64,000 nt of DNA from Isoetes taiwanensis (lineage: Eukaryota; Streptophyta; Lycopodiopsida; Isoetales; Isoetaceae). This document shows, piece after piece, positions 1 through 9,696 of this stretch. The stretch lies in NCBI GenBank assembly GCA_021234155.1, contig JAJEKV010000055.1:250001-314000 (forward strand). The letters run 5' to 3'. A program made the translations under genes and the position numbers. The stretch's first letter is position 1; each line of letters starts with the position of its first letter. Below the pieces are notes generated by a model, which was given only the letters and a program-made list of their open reading frames with translations, made no database searches and had not been told where the DNA came from.

Positions 1-204
1 CTCTCTCTCTCTCTCTCTCTACTTGACCCGGATGGGGGAAGGAGGGGGCTTGATGAGGATCCCCATGAGGGGTCTTAGATGAGGATTGACTAAAATGACA
101 TTGTATATAACTGTCTTATAGACCTGATGGTCTCACAAAGATGCAATAATACACTTCACTTCACTTCACTTCACTTCACTTCACTTCACTTCACTTCACT
201 TCAC
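1..204 (+). mobile_element. Truncated 3' end of a LINE-B family element with (CACTT)n tail
   Basis: A (CT)n tract (1-20) is followed by about 130 bp of unique sequence and then a pentanucleotide tail of CACTT units (152-204). Just before the tail lies a short stem-loop, AGACC-TGAT-GGTCT at about 119-132. The same arrangement, a GACC/GGTC hairpin and then a five-base repeat, ends the LINE copies at 16.29, 18.33 and 26.86 kb, so I read this as a strongly 5'-truncated member of that non-LTR family. No reverse transcriptase coding remains. It could be a SINE sharing the LINE 3' end. Confidence 0.55.
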
Positions 205-777
205 CACTTCTTAGGTTTCCCACATGCTCGCGATTTTTTTATCTCTCGCCATATACGGCGAGAGATAATTTTTGTACGTATAGCTCCTCTCGAGCTCGAG
301 AGAAGCTTGTCTCTCGGGCCTTAACAGCGGCCGTTTTGCTGAGTAACCGAAAACAGAGGGTGCCAAAATCTTCTGGCCTGCCGGAATTCAATGTCTGTTG
401 GCGCAAAGCAATCTTTGAATCATCAATTGGCTTTGTTTCTTTCATTTTTGCCAAATATCTGCTACAGTCCGGCCTTAAGAAGATTTTAGTATGGATCCGG
501 TGATTTTGGGGATGATTGCCATGGTCTTGCACACTATTATGCTCGGCACTGCATTGCAGCAGTTTTGTCTAAACCTCATATCACAATGATTGTACACTTT
601 GATTTAGAGGTAAAGGGATGGCTACATAGCTCATTCATTCATTTCTTGTGTTGTTTGATTTATGATTTTCTCTATAACATTTCATAGAATATAAATAATC
701 ATATGTCATGACACACTTGATGTATATACTTATAGCTAATATATATATGTGAGTCCTATGATGTATGACATATGTCA
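205..777. other. Intergenic, with a 12-bp-arm hairpin
   Basis: No gene recognised. A hairpin at 239-268 has 12-bp perfect arms (TTATCTCTCGCC and its complement) around a 6-base loop. The following 200 bp is richer in CG than its surroundings. The last 150 bp is AT-rich with repeated TATGACATATGTCAT-like palindromic words that also occur on the far side of the transposon, at 11.7-11.95 kb. Confidence 0.4.
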
Positions 778-787
778 TGTCATACTA
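778..787. repeat. Target site duplication of the MULE-like element, left copy
   Basis: TGTCATACTA immediately precedes the left TIR. The identical ten bases follow the right TIR at 11704-11713. Confidence 0.7.
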
Positions 788-828
788 CACCCACTTTATT
801 GGCTCCAGAAATTGACTAGAGGTGCCAA

Positions 829-923
829 GAGGATTCGCTTGAGTGAATCCGCACTCAAGTGAATCCTCCTGATGACATGGCATCCACGTCTGCTCTATGG
901 AGGGTTCGCTTAAGCGAATCCTC
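829..923. repeat. Subterminal palindromes of the MULE-like element, left cluster
   Basis: Two near-perfect palindromes built on GGATTCRCTTGAG/GAATCC lie at 829-870 (a compound pair) and 899-923. They match the cluster in the right arm. Arrays of short subterminal motifs commonly bind transposase; that role is inferred. Confidence 0.6.
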
Positions 924-982
924 GACTCTGGTTAACCAAAAATCATTCAAAAAATCTCCAACATTTAATGAGTTGATTTCGC

Positions 983-998
983 ATGCTTAGGAGGATTC
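983..998. repeat. Target site duplication of LINE-A, 3' side
   Basis: ATGCTTAGGAGGATTC directly abuts the poly(A) tail of LINE-A, which reads as T7 at 999-1005 on the + strand. It matches 10406-10421 in 15 of 16 positions. A 16-bp duplication plus poly(A) is typical of target-primed reverse transcription. Confidence 0.75.
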
Positions 999-1169
999 TT
1001 TTTTTGATTGAAGGCCGATATGTATATTATGTATAAATTATAGTACAAAAGTTACTTTTTATAGGGAAGTATAACCCATTAGCTTATATAAGTTAAAAAA
1101 GTAGTAAACGTTAAAATCATGTGATAGGTTCTTTTCATGATATCAGATAGGCGCTACTGTGGAATCAGA

Positions 1170-1502
1170 CTAGAAGGGAGCTCTGAGGTTGAAATTTGTG
1201 ATCTTCCTCCCTCTTCCCCTGACCATGATCGAGAGAATGCAAAATGCACATAAACAAGATTCAGCTTTGGCCATATTGAACCTTCCTCTGTTGTCTTTGG
1301 CCTCGCATAATAACGCTCTTCTAACATCCGGATTCTGATCACAACAGCAATTGCAGAAGCAGGGTTCCTCATGCCCATACATATTTGGTGGTCCAAATAC
1401 TTTGAGCCATTCCATGTTGGTATTAGGATCGATCTTCCTCCATTTGATCTTCCGCGCCAATATGAAAATGATCCCTGAAAATGAAAGCACGGAAAGATCC
1501 AT
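1170..1502 (-). CDS. Small Cys-rich ORF downstream of LINE-A ORF2 (putative ORF3)
   Basis: A 110-codon ORF whose ATG lies 9 bases after the ORF2 stop. It starts with a hydrophobic stretch (residues about 3-16, LSVLSFSGIIFILA) and a basic patch (RKIKWRK), then a cysteine cluster (CFCNCCCD, residues about 50-57) and further cysteines near residues 67, 84 and 87. I recognise no family. Plant LINEs normally have only two ORFs, so this may be a captured sequence, a lineage-specific third ORF, or open by chance in the 3' UTR. Overlapping frames are also open, which weakens the coding case. Confidence 0.35.
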   Translation of the reverse strand: MDLSVLSFSGIIFILARKIKWRKIDPNTNMEWLKVFGPPNMYGHEEPCFCNCCCDQNPDVRRALLCEAKDNRGRFNMAKAESCLCAFCILSIMVRGRGRKITNFNLRAPF

Positions 1503-1511
1503 AAGTACAAT

Positions 1512-1600
1512 TTAGATAGCATCATTAATCCACTTAATATCATAAGAAATCTGTTTCATAACAGCTTCAGGGTGCGTGATTTCATTATTGAAGATGATGA
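1512..1600 (-). pseudogene. LINE-A ORF2, last codons in original orientation
   Basis: The minus strand encodes IFNNEITHPEAVMKQISYDI and a few more residues before a TAA at 1512. Plant LINE ORF2 proteins end with an RN..IF.....HP..V pattern after WRIWK, exactly what should follow the ILLWRI found at 6660 on the other strand. This fixes the left edge of the inversion to about 1570-1600. Confidence 0.65.
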
Positions 1601-2547
1601 GAGATGTAGCTCGAAATTTTTCTTTGCCAAAGCAAAAGGGAGAATTAAGAGAAACCACATCTTCGATATTAAGGTGGGGGATGAGGTAATTGTGGAGGAA
1701 GATCAAATCAAAAGAGCAACCACGGAGCACTTTACCAACATTATGGGGACCAATTTAGATTGCTTGTATAACAGGATGGATGAATTTATAAATATCCAGC
1801 CTAAAGTCACAGATGAAGATAACCTCTCTCTTGACAGACCATTCACCAACATCGAGATCCTCTATATAGCCAAGGAAGTGGATAGGGGTAAAACTCCAGG
1901 GCCAGATGGTCTCCCGGTGGAATTCTTCCTAAAAGCTTGGCCAATTCTCGGGGACACTATCACGAGCATAGCTAATGAGTTCAGGGATAAGAAATGTCTG
2001 GATGCCAGAATAAATACAAGCCTGATATAACGCTGATTCCTAAGGTGGATATGCCGGCCTCTTTCTCAGATTACAGGCCAATTTCTTTCTCAAATGTGGT
2101 ATACAAGCTTATATCAGGGACGATTGCCAGAAGACTCAAGCCTATTCTGGATAAGATTATTAGTTCCTCTCAGGCTGCCTATCTTAAAGACAGATTTATT
2201 TTGGATAATGTGGTGACTGCTATTCTTGGCCTCAATTGGGCCAAGGACTCTAAACAGGACACTGCTCTAATCAAGTTAGATATTACCAAGCCCTTCGACA
2301 CAGTAAGCTGGAATTTCCTCCTTAAGTGCTGCAAGGCGATGGGCTTCTCCAACGAGGTGATCCATATTTTTAGAGTTATCCACACCAACTCAAGATCGCC
2401 TGTTCTCATTAATGGGGAATGCAGGACCTTCTTTCCTCTGAAAAGAGGAGTAAAGCAAGGGTGCCCTCTGGTCTCTTCCCTATTATTATGGAGGCCCTCC
2501 ATTGTAAACTGGATGATGCTAAAAACTCTGAGCTGATCCAAGGCTTA
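1572..2547 (+). pseudogene. LINE-A ORF2, reverse transcriptase N-terminal half (inverted block)
   Basis: Plus-strand coding continues where the minus-strand linker stops: after KIRD comes RDFIIEDDERCSSKFFFAKA. RT blocks follow: KTPGPDGLP, then after a frameshift near 2010 DYRPISFSNVVYKLI, SSQAAYLKDRFILDN, KLDITKPFDTVSWNF and GVKQGCPL. Another frameshift lies near 2475. Coding stops at about 2547, at SELIQGL, where a foreign insertion begins, and resumes near 5166 just before FADD. The normal D in DxxKAFD is retained although the next residue has changed (KPFD). Confidence 0.78.
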
Positions 2548-5165
2548 ATATGTAGCATAATAACAGGGGGTTTTCTTTGTGTTTTTGTACGCTTTTCACA
2601 AAGGTTTTCCTAAGATTTCATGGCGTATTCGAATGGATGTACTAATGCGTACATCTAGAGTGCACCATTTCTTAGTCGTTGGATTTAGCTTTTTTTTTCA
2701 ATGGTCCAACATCAAGGGCTCACAACAAAAGCCCTCTTTTTATTTTAGGGGCTGAACATGCAAGCCTTGTGATAGTATTTTAGGGCACGAAACAGAGCTT
2801 GCAAATCTGCAACAACAGGGATTAGCAAGATAAGATTACAGGCTGTGAATATGCCAGCTACCATTTAAAGAGATCGTGTTGCAGGAGAGAAGCTTCTTCA
2901 TAAAAAATGGTGGCAGATCTTATAACAAGGGGCGTGGTTTTGTGGGTCGGATTCAAGGGGCACAGATTCGAAGGATGCTGTTATGGTGCAACAGATTCGG
3001 CCAAGGTCCGTGTGTTTTCAGAATGAACATTTGTTTTAGGGTTGTCAAAGAGGAAGATGCTACTTATTCTTTCGGCAGCCTTCTCGTCGGCCTTTCACCA
3101 TAGTTGCACCCTTGGCCATGGCCACCATCTTAAATCGTTTCCTTTCGGCTTTAGATGGTCAAGTTCGTGACTTTCATATGAACTACCGTCTGGTCTGGGC
3201 ATGGAGGTGATAAGACAGCAAAGAAAAATGGTGGGTATTGAGAAGCCGGCTTTGATGTTTGTACACGGCAGTTTCTGCTTGGTGTTGGGCAGTGCATTGG
3301 CTGCCTTTCTTCTCGATGCAGGGGCACGATTCCTTTGCTATAAGCCTTGTGGGCCAGGTCGGTTTTTTCTTTCAAAAATCTTATGCCTTCGCCTGGCGGC
3401 ATTACTATCTCACCGATCTATAGAATGCAGGGGGAGAGTGGTGTGCCAAAGGACCCGAAAACCCAATACTCTTGAGGTAATGTAGCTGTTTTAACTTCTT
3501 TTCGTGTATTCCTAGCTTTGTGTTCGAAATGCTTTTAAAGCTCTTATGCTGCCGCAAATTCTCTTAAGCGGACCCTCCTCCTTAAATCAAGCAGATGTTG
3601 GGCTTTGTCTCTTATCAGAGGGCCTTATGCTGCCTTAGGATTACTATAAAATGCTATGTGTTTTATAAGGCAGAAAATCCTCTGGATTTGTAGCGGCGCC
3701 GCTAAATTTGCCATCAGTTCCTGTTCATTTTAGGCTACAAATAATATAGAACAAATGTCCCCGTCTAGCAACATGCTCCCTGCTCGACATCGCCTATGCG
3801 GTGTGACGTGATCTAAATTTGTTTGTCAACAATATGTTTTAAATTCGGTCTTATCAGGAAATGTTGGGTTATTAGAACTCCCTGTTTCAAGAAAAGAAGT
3901 CTTCGTCTAAAGAAAATCTTGCACATGATTAACCTTGACAAGTTATTTTGAAAATTTTGAAGTAGTTCTCCTGCAAAAGATACATCGTATTTGACCATAA
4001 TTGAAAGTTGTTTACCTTCCGTAATTGACATTGTTTGGATGTGCCAGGTAGGCTTTGGGACTAGGGCCAGACAGCAGCAGGTTATTTTAGAAAGACCAAT
4101 GCAAAGAATATCAAAGCTTTTATTTTCATCATGAGGAGGAAATCTGTGGACTAGTGTGAAATGTTATCTTTTATTTTCATCATGAGGAGCTTTGTCTTGT
4201 ATAGGTGATGTTTGGGAGGAGGTTGCAGCTCTACAAAACCAGATGGAAACAGAGCAATTTGTGACCTTAGCTGTTCATGAGAGTCTTCATTTGCTACATG
4301 GCATGGTAATTTGTTGAAGGTTAGTTGGAATTACAGATCTTAGATCTGCTACATGAAGATTCTTTTAGAAGAACCCAATACATTCCAATTGCCCTTTTTT
4401 GGTACTGTTTGGCTTAACTGCCAAATTAATGGTTTCTTGTGGAGTTGCAATGGCCTATACTGGCAGAAGATTGGTGTTTGTGAGATTTCTTTCTAATGTT
4501 CCCAAATTGTGGAAGAGACTTGCAACAACATATTTCTGGATCTGTATCATACTACTTCAATTCCTTATTTCTATTGCTTTGTTCATAGAATTGGTTGTTT
4601 TTACATTCAACACCTTTCAATTTTTTTCACACATGTTTTTCCTCGCATTTGTACTCATAGTTGTTTGCAATGGGAATAATTTGTTTGTCTTGATGTTATT
4701 GTGCTTTTTAGTAATTAATATTTAGGCCCATAACAGTTACCTATGTTTGCGTTACTTAGGGCCCCAAGGGCCCAAAATTATTTTTAATATAACAATCAAC
4801 ACACAACTAACATTAACATTATTAACACAAACCATTGCATTTTATACATATAAATTAAAATCCCCCTTAAACCCCCTTTGGTTTGGGTGCATATTCACAC
4901 GGGGGGTTATGTAGGGCAGCGAGAGCCCCAAAAATATATTTACAATACATGTACAAAATTAACACCATTAAGTATTCTCTCAAACCTTATAGAAAATATA
5001 TTTACAATACATGTACAAAATTAACACCATTAAGTATTCTCTCAAACCTTATAGTATTTTGTAAACTTTAATATATAGTATACAAAAATTTGTACATGTA
5101 TACCCCACAAACGAGGATCGCTATGTACGGTCCAGATTTTGGAATAAAGGGCAAATATGCCCATC
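2548..5165. mobile_element. Insertion of about 2.6 kb inside LINE-A ORF2
   Basis: The insertion separates RT codons that are adjacent in related LINEs (QGL and LPDNNEG). I find no convincing protein, TIR or target duplication; 4399-4725 is open but low in coding character. The last ~430 bp (from about 4745) recurs at 52575-52912, which shows that this end belongs to a dispersed mobile family. A GC hairpin GGGCCCC-AA-GGGCCC lies near 4760. Exact boundaries are uncertain by about 15 bp. Confidence 0.5.
4931..5054 (+). repeat. 62-bp tandem duplication
   Basis: Two adjacent identical 62-bp units (4931-4992 and 4993-5054), starting AAAATATATTTACAATAC. The related copy at 52.6 kb has only one unit, so the duplication is specific to this copy. 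Confidence 0.85.
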
Positions 5166-6668
5166 CGATAGCTCTCCCAGACAATAATGAGGGAGTGGAT
5201 CAGATCTTGAACGGCCATTTCGCAGACGACACTTTCATTCTGGTTTCTATGAACCACCAATCGATCACTAATACTCAGATCATTCTGGAGGCCTTTGGAA
5301 TGGTATCGGGATGCAGGATCAACCCTATCAAATCGAAAGTTCTGGCCAAGGACCAAGTAAGGGGAGAGCACACAGCTGATCTCCTGGGCTGTAAGTATAT
5401 CACCCCTACCAACTCTTCCAAAATTCTTGGCATCCTTTTTGCTTTAAAAGGTAGCCCTTCTGACATTTGGACAGATATCATCGAGAAATTCCAAAGAAAG
5501 GTGGATAGCCTTAATTCAAAGTATATATCCAAACGGGGCAGGGCAATTATTGCCAATTCTGTTATGTCCTATTCTCATGTCTATCAATCCTCTGTTATCC
5601 TAGCTCCCAAAAAAGTTTCTAATAAGTTGCAGAGTACAATTGGCAGGTACATCTCGTGTGGCTAGAACAGACGATGCTGGACTCCAGTAGCTATGACGAA
5701 TTGTTGTAAAAAGAAAAAAGATGGGGGACTGGGGGTTATGAACATTGAAATGCAGGGCCTAGCTCTTGCAGCCAAATATTTTTTTAAGGCAGCCCACAAT
5801 TTGATTAAGCATCCAGTCTCCATCATCATTAGGTATTATTTGAGTAAGTGTTGGTCCTTTGGATGGAGGCAAGTCAAGGTTGTTCTTCCTCATGCTATTT
5901 ACTTTCCATTCACTGTACCTAAGTCCGTCCCAGGTTTGATTAAGAAATGGATTAAGGCTTGGAACCTGGTTAGGGGAATGTTCAATTGGGAAGAAGGCCT
6001 CTCCATGGACCAATCTATTTTTTGGAACTCTGCTATTCTTACTAGTGATCCTTCTTTATGTCTAGCATGCCATTTTCCGGACCAAGCCAAGCTTTGGAGG
6101 ACCAAGGGAATCACCCTTATTAGGGACATGTACAATGAAGATGGGATCATTCCCTTCAGAAATTCAACCCTGGCTGAAGAAGTAGAAGCTTGTGAAAATC
6201 TATACAATAATATTTGTGTCACACTGATTCATGGACAGTGGTCGGAAGAGGGAGGCAACTGAAATTACCATGGCAGAATCACTCTAACTGTCAGAATGGC
6301 ATACAGATTTCTTGGGGTTATACAATGACTATTCATGACAAGTGGCAAACAGAGAATGACAGATGTTCGAGGAATTTGAAGTTTATGTGGTCTAGCCCAA
6401 TTTACCCTAAGATTAAATCTTTCATGTGGCAACTGTGGCATAAAGCATTAGCCACAAATTATAAGAGATACAGAATGCAGATGATCGACTCTGATGTATG
6501 TCCTAGATGTCTGGGTCAAAGGGAGGATGATGATCATCTCTTCAGAGGGTGTATCTGGTCAGAATGGGTACTGGAGCTGGCCTCAAATCTCTTTGGTTAC
6601 AATTTATCCTCTATGATGCCCCACAACCCGAATGACTGGAGGATTTATATCCTCTTATGGAGAATCTC
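5166..6668 (+). pseudogene. LINE-A ORF2, RT palm to zf-RVT C-terminal region (inverted block)
   Basis: RT resumes with HFADDTFIL, the catalytic FADD motif, then thumb and connection. A stop near 5663 falls where a Trp codon is expected, followed by KKDGGLGVMNIEMQGLALAAKY, the conserved GGLG segment of plant LINEs. A frameshift near 6220 leads to the zf-RVT region (FMWQLWHKALATN, CPRCLGQREDDDHLF), a zinc-binding module near the ORF2 C-terminus. Coding ends at ILLWRI (about 6660), where sequence switches to the minus-strand linker of the same element. Confidence 0.78.
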
Positions 6669-7723
6669 TTATCTTGGCTTTAAGCCTCCACCCTTGTGCA
6701 ATTCTAATTTCTTCCCTTTCAATATCTGCCCTGATATTATCCTTCAATGCCTCTGGAGCATTAGGAAGAGACTCTCTTAGATTGTTGAGTACAGCCATTT
6801 TCTGCTGATGAATATTTTTTCCCCATTCCTTTAACCAGTTCTTGATGGCCTTGGACACTATTATCCACCAGTACATCCAACCAGAAGGTCCCTCAGGCTT
6901 GGAAAACCTGGAAATAACTTGCTGTAACCTGTCCAGAAAGTCATCTTGATCCAACAGATTAGTATTCAGCTTAAAGTAAGTTTTTTCCTTTTTGATCACA
7001 TTCCTATCTGAAATAATTAACTGTTGGGGATAATGGTCAGAGTATACCCTTCCATATTACCCACTCTATTACTATAGTTCCAAAGGTTTTCAGACAAATA
7101 AAACCTGTCATGAAGGCAAAGGGTAGGATCACTTCTCTTATCCGTCCAACTGTATGAGTTAGGCTTCGTCCTGGCCAAAATAAGGTTGTGACTGTTGATG
7201 AGGTTACTCCATGCATTTTTCTCTTGAGCCCCCAAAGGCCTGTAGTTCTTATTTTTCATAAAGTCATTAGTAACCATGTTAAGATCACCCCCTAAAATAC
7301 ATTCATCAAATTCTAGATTATCTAGACTATTTTTAACTCTATTCCAAATTCCTATCCTATCACCTGGATTATTAAAGGCATAGATATTAATTAAAGCCAT
7401 CCTAATTCCAAGCAGAGTGCATAATAAAATCTGCCACTTCCATCCCTGCCATTAACCATGTACCTATCAGATAAGTTGAGATTATCCCTCCAAGCTATAG
7501 CAATTCCTGCAGAGGAGTCATTAGCACGAATAGACCAAAGATCATATCCCGGGGGAAGAGTTTTACTAATCATAACCTGGTGATTCAAGTCATGAATTTT
7601 ATGTTCTTGAAAGAATAAAATATCTGGGTTAAGGGAAGATAAGCAAACCTTTAACCTGTCCCTTTTAACAAAGTTATTAATTCCCTGGAGATTCCAGGTT
7701 ACACAGTTAATCCTTTTATCCAT
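6665..7723 (-). pseudogene. LINE-A ORF2, APE-type endonuclease and linker
   Basis: ORF2 begins MDKRINCVTWNLQG, the start of an apurinic-like endonuclease. Recognisable parts are WNLQG, the metal-binding QEHKI, GGDLN and, after a frameshift near 7060, SDHYP. A second frameshift lies near 7395. Downstream is the acidic/basic linker that precedes reverse transcriptase (IREDIEREE-like), ending at GWRLKAKIRD, where the inversion junction cuts ORF2. The enzyme nicks target DNA to prime reverse transcription. The catalytic residues look preserved, but two frameshifts and the inversion make this copy non-functional. Confidence 0.75.
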
Positions 7724-9309
7724 TAATATTTGTATTTTCCAACCACCTGTCCTGCCTGGATAGTAGATTTTCTTGGGCTAGCTCTGCTGGGACCTTGGTA
7801 AAATTTCTTTTTTCCTCTTCCCTTCTTTTTATAAACCATCTTCCAACCTTGCTCCTCGGTATCGATTAAGCTCTCAATTTTCTGATCAAAACTAGTATTC
7901 TCCCACATATGTGGGGAGTCAGGAAATTTGGGTATGGATAGAAAGATGTCCCCTGTATCGATTTTAACTGAGAGATTCACATTTTCAATTGTGACCACCA
8001 TATTATCGTCAATGTTCAATCTCACTTGGTGGGGCTGATACTGAATGTAATTGGCCTCAGGGGCCGGTTCATGAATAACTGTTTCAGCATGATTCTGATT
8101 ACCCGATGTAGACCCTCTGTCCATCTCCATCTCTTTGTTCCTCTTAGGAACCCAAGCTTGTTTGACCTCATCCCGATTCATAGGACTTTTACTTTTGAGG
8201 TCATGATTTAAAACAGGGAGTTTAGAATAAAGGATTTTGAGATCCAAAAAACCAGTAGCACTAACCCTGATTTTGAAAGTCTTGTGCCAATCAGAGAGGA
8301 TGGGTTTGAGTATGTAAACCAAAGGATAATTAGTCTGAGGTAAGCTAATTTCAAGGACCTCGCTCAGATTTTTGGAAATGGCATTTAAGTGAGAACAAGT
8401 CCAGAAGGCCGGAGGAAGATTTGGGAAAGTAATCCAAGTAGACGTGCAGATACTCTCCTCCTTTTCGGGGATGAAATCGGTTGTCCATCTCATAATATAG
8501 AAAGGGGAGTTAGATATAAAATCATGTTTCCTCCTAAGGATAGAATGGACACTAAAATCATCTCTGCAAACGACCTGAAAAGTTCTGTTGTCCAGCTTCA
8601 GAATAGACAGAATGGGGACGTGCTGACTCTTAGTGATCCGAAGCTTAACCTCGCTTATCGATGGGCACTTAAGCAGAAAATGGATAAAAATGGCCTTTTT
8701 GGTAAAGATGTCAGTAGCAGAGGAATCCTGAACTTCAAAAAGGTCAATGAAGTCTCTGTTACTGTTATTAACATTATTAAATCCAGAAGCATTAGGAGAG
8801 AATTTCAAAGCCTCATTCTTCAGAAGAACATTCTTATAAGACAAATGAGAGTTCAAACCTTTAGTTTTGTCTCCTTTACCCATAACCGGAATGGCATTGC
8901 TGATCTTATCGTCTCCAATCTTGGTTTTTATTATGTTGAGCCCGGACATCTTGACATCGCTACAATTCTCGCACTCGCATGAATCAACTTCCACCGGATT
9001 GAAGAAGCCGTTGCTATCTTTAATGGTATATTTCTTTGCATTTTTCTTCAGCCTCATTTGGTAAACTTTCAGAGATGTTGCAATCACCTTCGGGATTTCC
9101 TCATTTTTCAGACTTGCTTTGAAGGCCCTCCTGTGCCTTTCGATTACATGATCTTCGGCCCCTTCCCATCTCGTGATCAGTTTGATGCTCGCCTTAGTGG
9201 CCCCTTTTAAACTGTCCCATTTAATAATGAGGTCCTTGACCTTGGCCAGCATTTCATCCATAGAAGCTCTGAAAATTCCATTCCTGAGACTACAGCAATC
9301 GGACTCCAT
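7723..9309 (-). CDS. LINE-A ORF1 protein (DUF4283-like RNA-binding gag-like protein)
   Basis: An intact 528-codon ORF. Residues about 190-380 resemble the DUF4283 region of plant LINE ORF1 proteins (FTKKAIFIHFLLKCPS through WITFPNLPPAFW), the part that packages LINE RNA. A CECENC cluster sits near residue 112. The C-terminus is strongly basic (YKKKGRGKKKFYQ), as expected for nucleic-acid binding. The stop codon overlaps the ORF2 start by one base (TAATG, 7725-7721), which suggests termination-reinitiation coupling. The start at 9309 is the first ATG after an in-frame TAG; the true start may be further upstream. Confidence 0.7.
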   Translation of the reverse strand: MESDCCSLRNGIFRASMDEMLAKVKDLIIKWDSLKGATKASIKLITRWEGAEDHVIERHRRAFKASLKNEEIPKVIATSLKVYQMRLKKNAKKYTIKDSNGFFNPVEVDSCECENCSDVKMSGLNIIKTKIGDDKISNAIPVMGKGDKTKGLNSHLSYKNVLLKNEALKFSPNASGFNNVNNSNRDFIDLFEVQDSSATDIFTKKAIFIHFLLKCPSISEVKLRITKSQHVPILSILKLDNRTFQVVCRDDFSVHSILRRKHDFISNSPFYIMRWTTDFIPEKEESICTSTWITFPNLPPAFWTCSHLNAISKNLSEVLEISLPQTNYPLVYILKPILSDWHKTFKIRVSATGFLDLKILYSKLPVLNHDLKSKSPMNRDEVKQAWVPKRNKEMEMDRGSTSGNQNHAETVIHEPAPEANYIQYQPHQVRLNIDDNMVVTIENVNLSVKIDTGDIFLSIPKFPDSPHMWENTSFDQKIESLIDTEEQGWKMVYKKKGRGKKKFYQGPSRASPRKSTIQAGQVVGKYKY

Positions 9310-9315
9310 GTGCCC

Positions 9316-9696
9316 CTACTTCACCGTTATTAGTTTATAAAGGGAAGTGTCCATTTCTTGAGCAAATCCCAACATATTCCAAATCCAGTCCCTATCGCTG
9401 GCTCTGCCCTCCCAGCAATCCTTATCAATCATGTTCATTTTTTCTTTGCATGCTCTTATAGCCACTTCCTCTTGGACTCCCATGCACAGTGCCGCCGCTT
9501 TCTGCTGATCTTTGATGATCTCCAGCCCTATATGAATCTCCTTAAGCAATTTCCATCCCAAGTCTTTCCGGTCCTCAAGCCAAAAGATCTGGGTCCATTC
9601 CTCGTCTTCCACATTGGTTCGCTCTCGTGAAGATCCAGCCCCACTGTTCTTAGTCTTCATCATTTTTGCAAGAAATCTTTCGTAGACAAACCCCAC
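9316..9696 (-). pseudogene. LINE-A ORF1, probable N-terminal part
   Basis: This 126-codon stretch is in the same frame as the downstream 528-codon ORF and separated from it only by a TAG at 9316-9318. Reading through that stop gives an ORF1 of about 655 residues. The segment is rich in Lys, Glu and Trp (WTQIFWLEDRKDLGWKLLKE) and has no domain I recognise. Either the stop is a nonsense mutation in this copy, or ORF1 starts at 9309 and this is leader sequence. Confidence 0.45.

Noticed and set aside
4399-4725. 108-codon hydrophobic ORF in the 2.6-kb insertion
   Set aside because: Its hydrophobicity follows from T-rich DNA, and there are no conserved motifs, start context or copy in the 52.6-kb relative.
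8389-8982. 197-codon plus-strand ORF opposite LINE-A ORF1
   Set aside because: It is a shadow of the minus-strand ORF1, which has recognisable domains.
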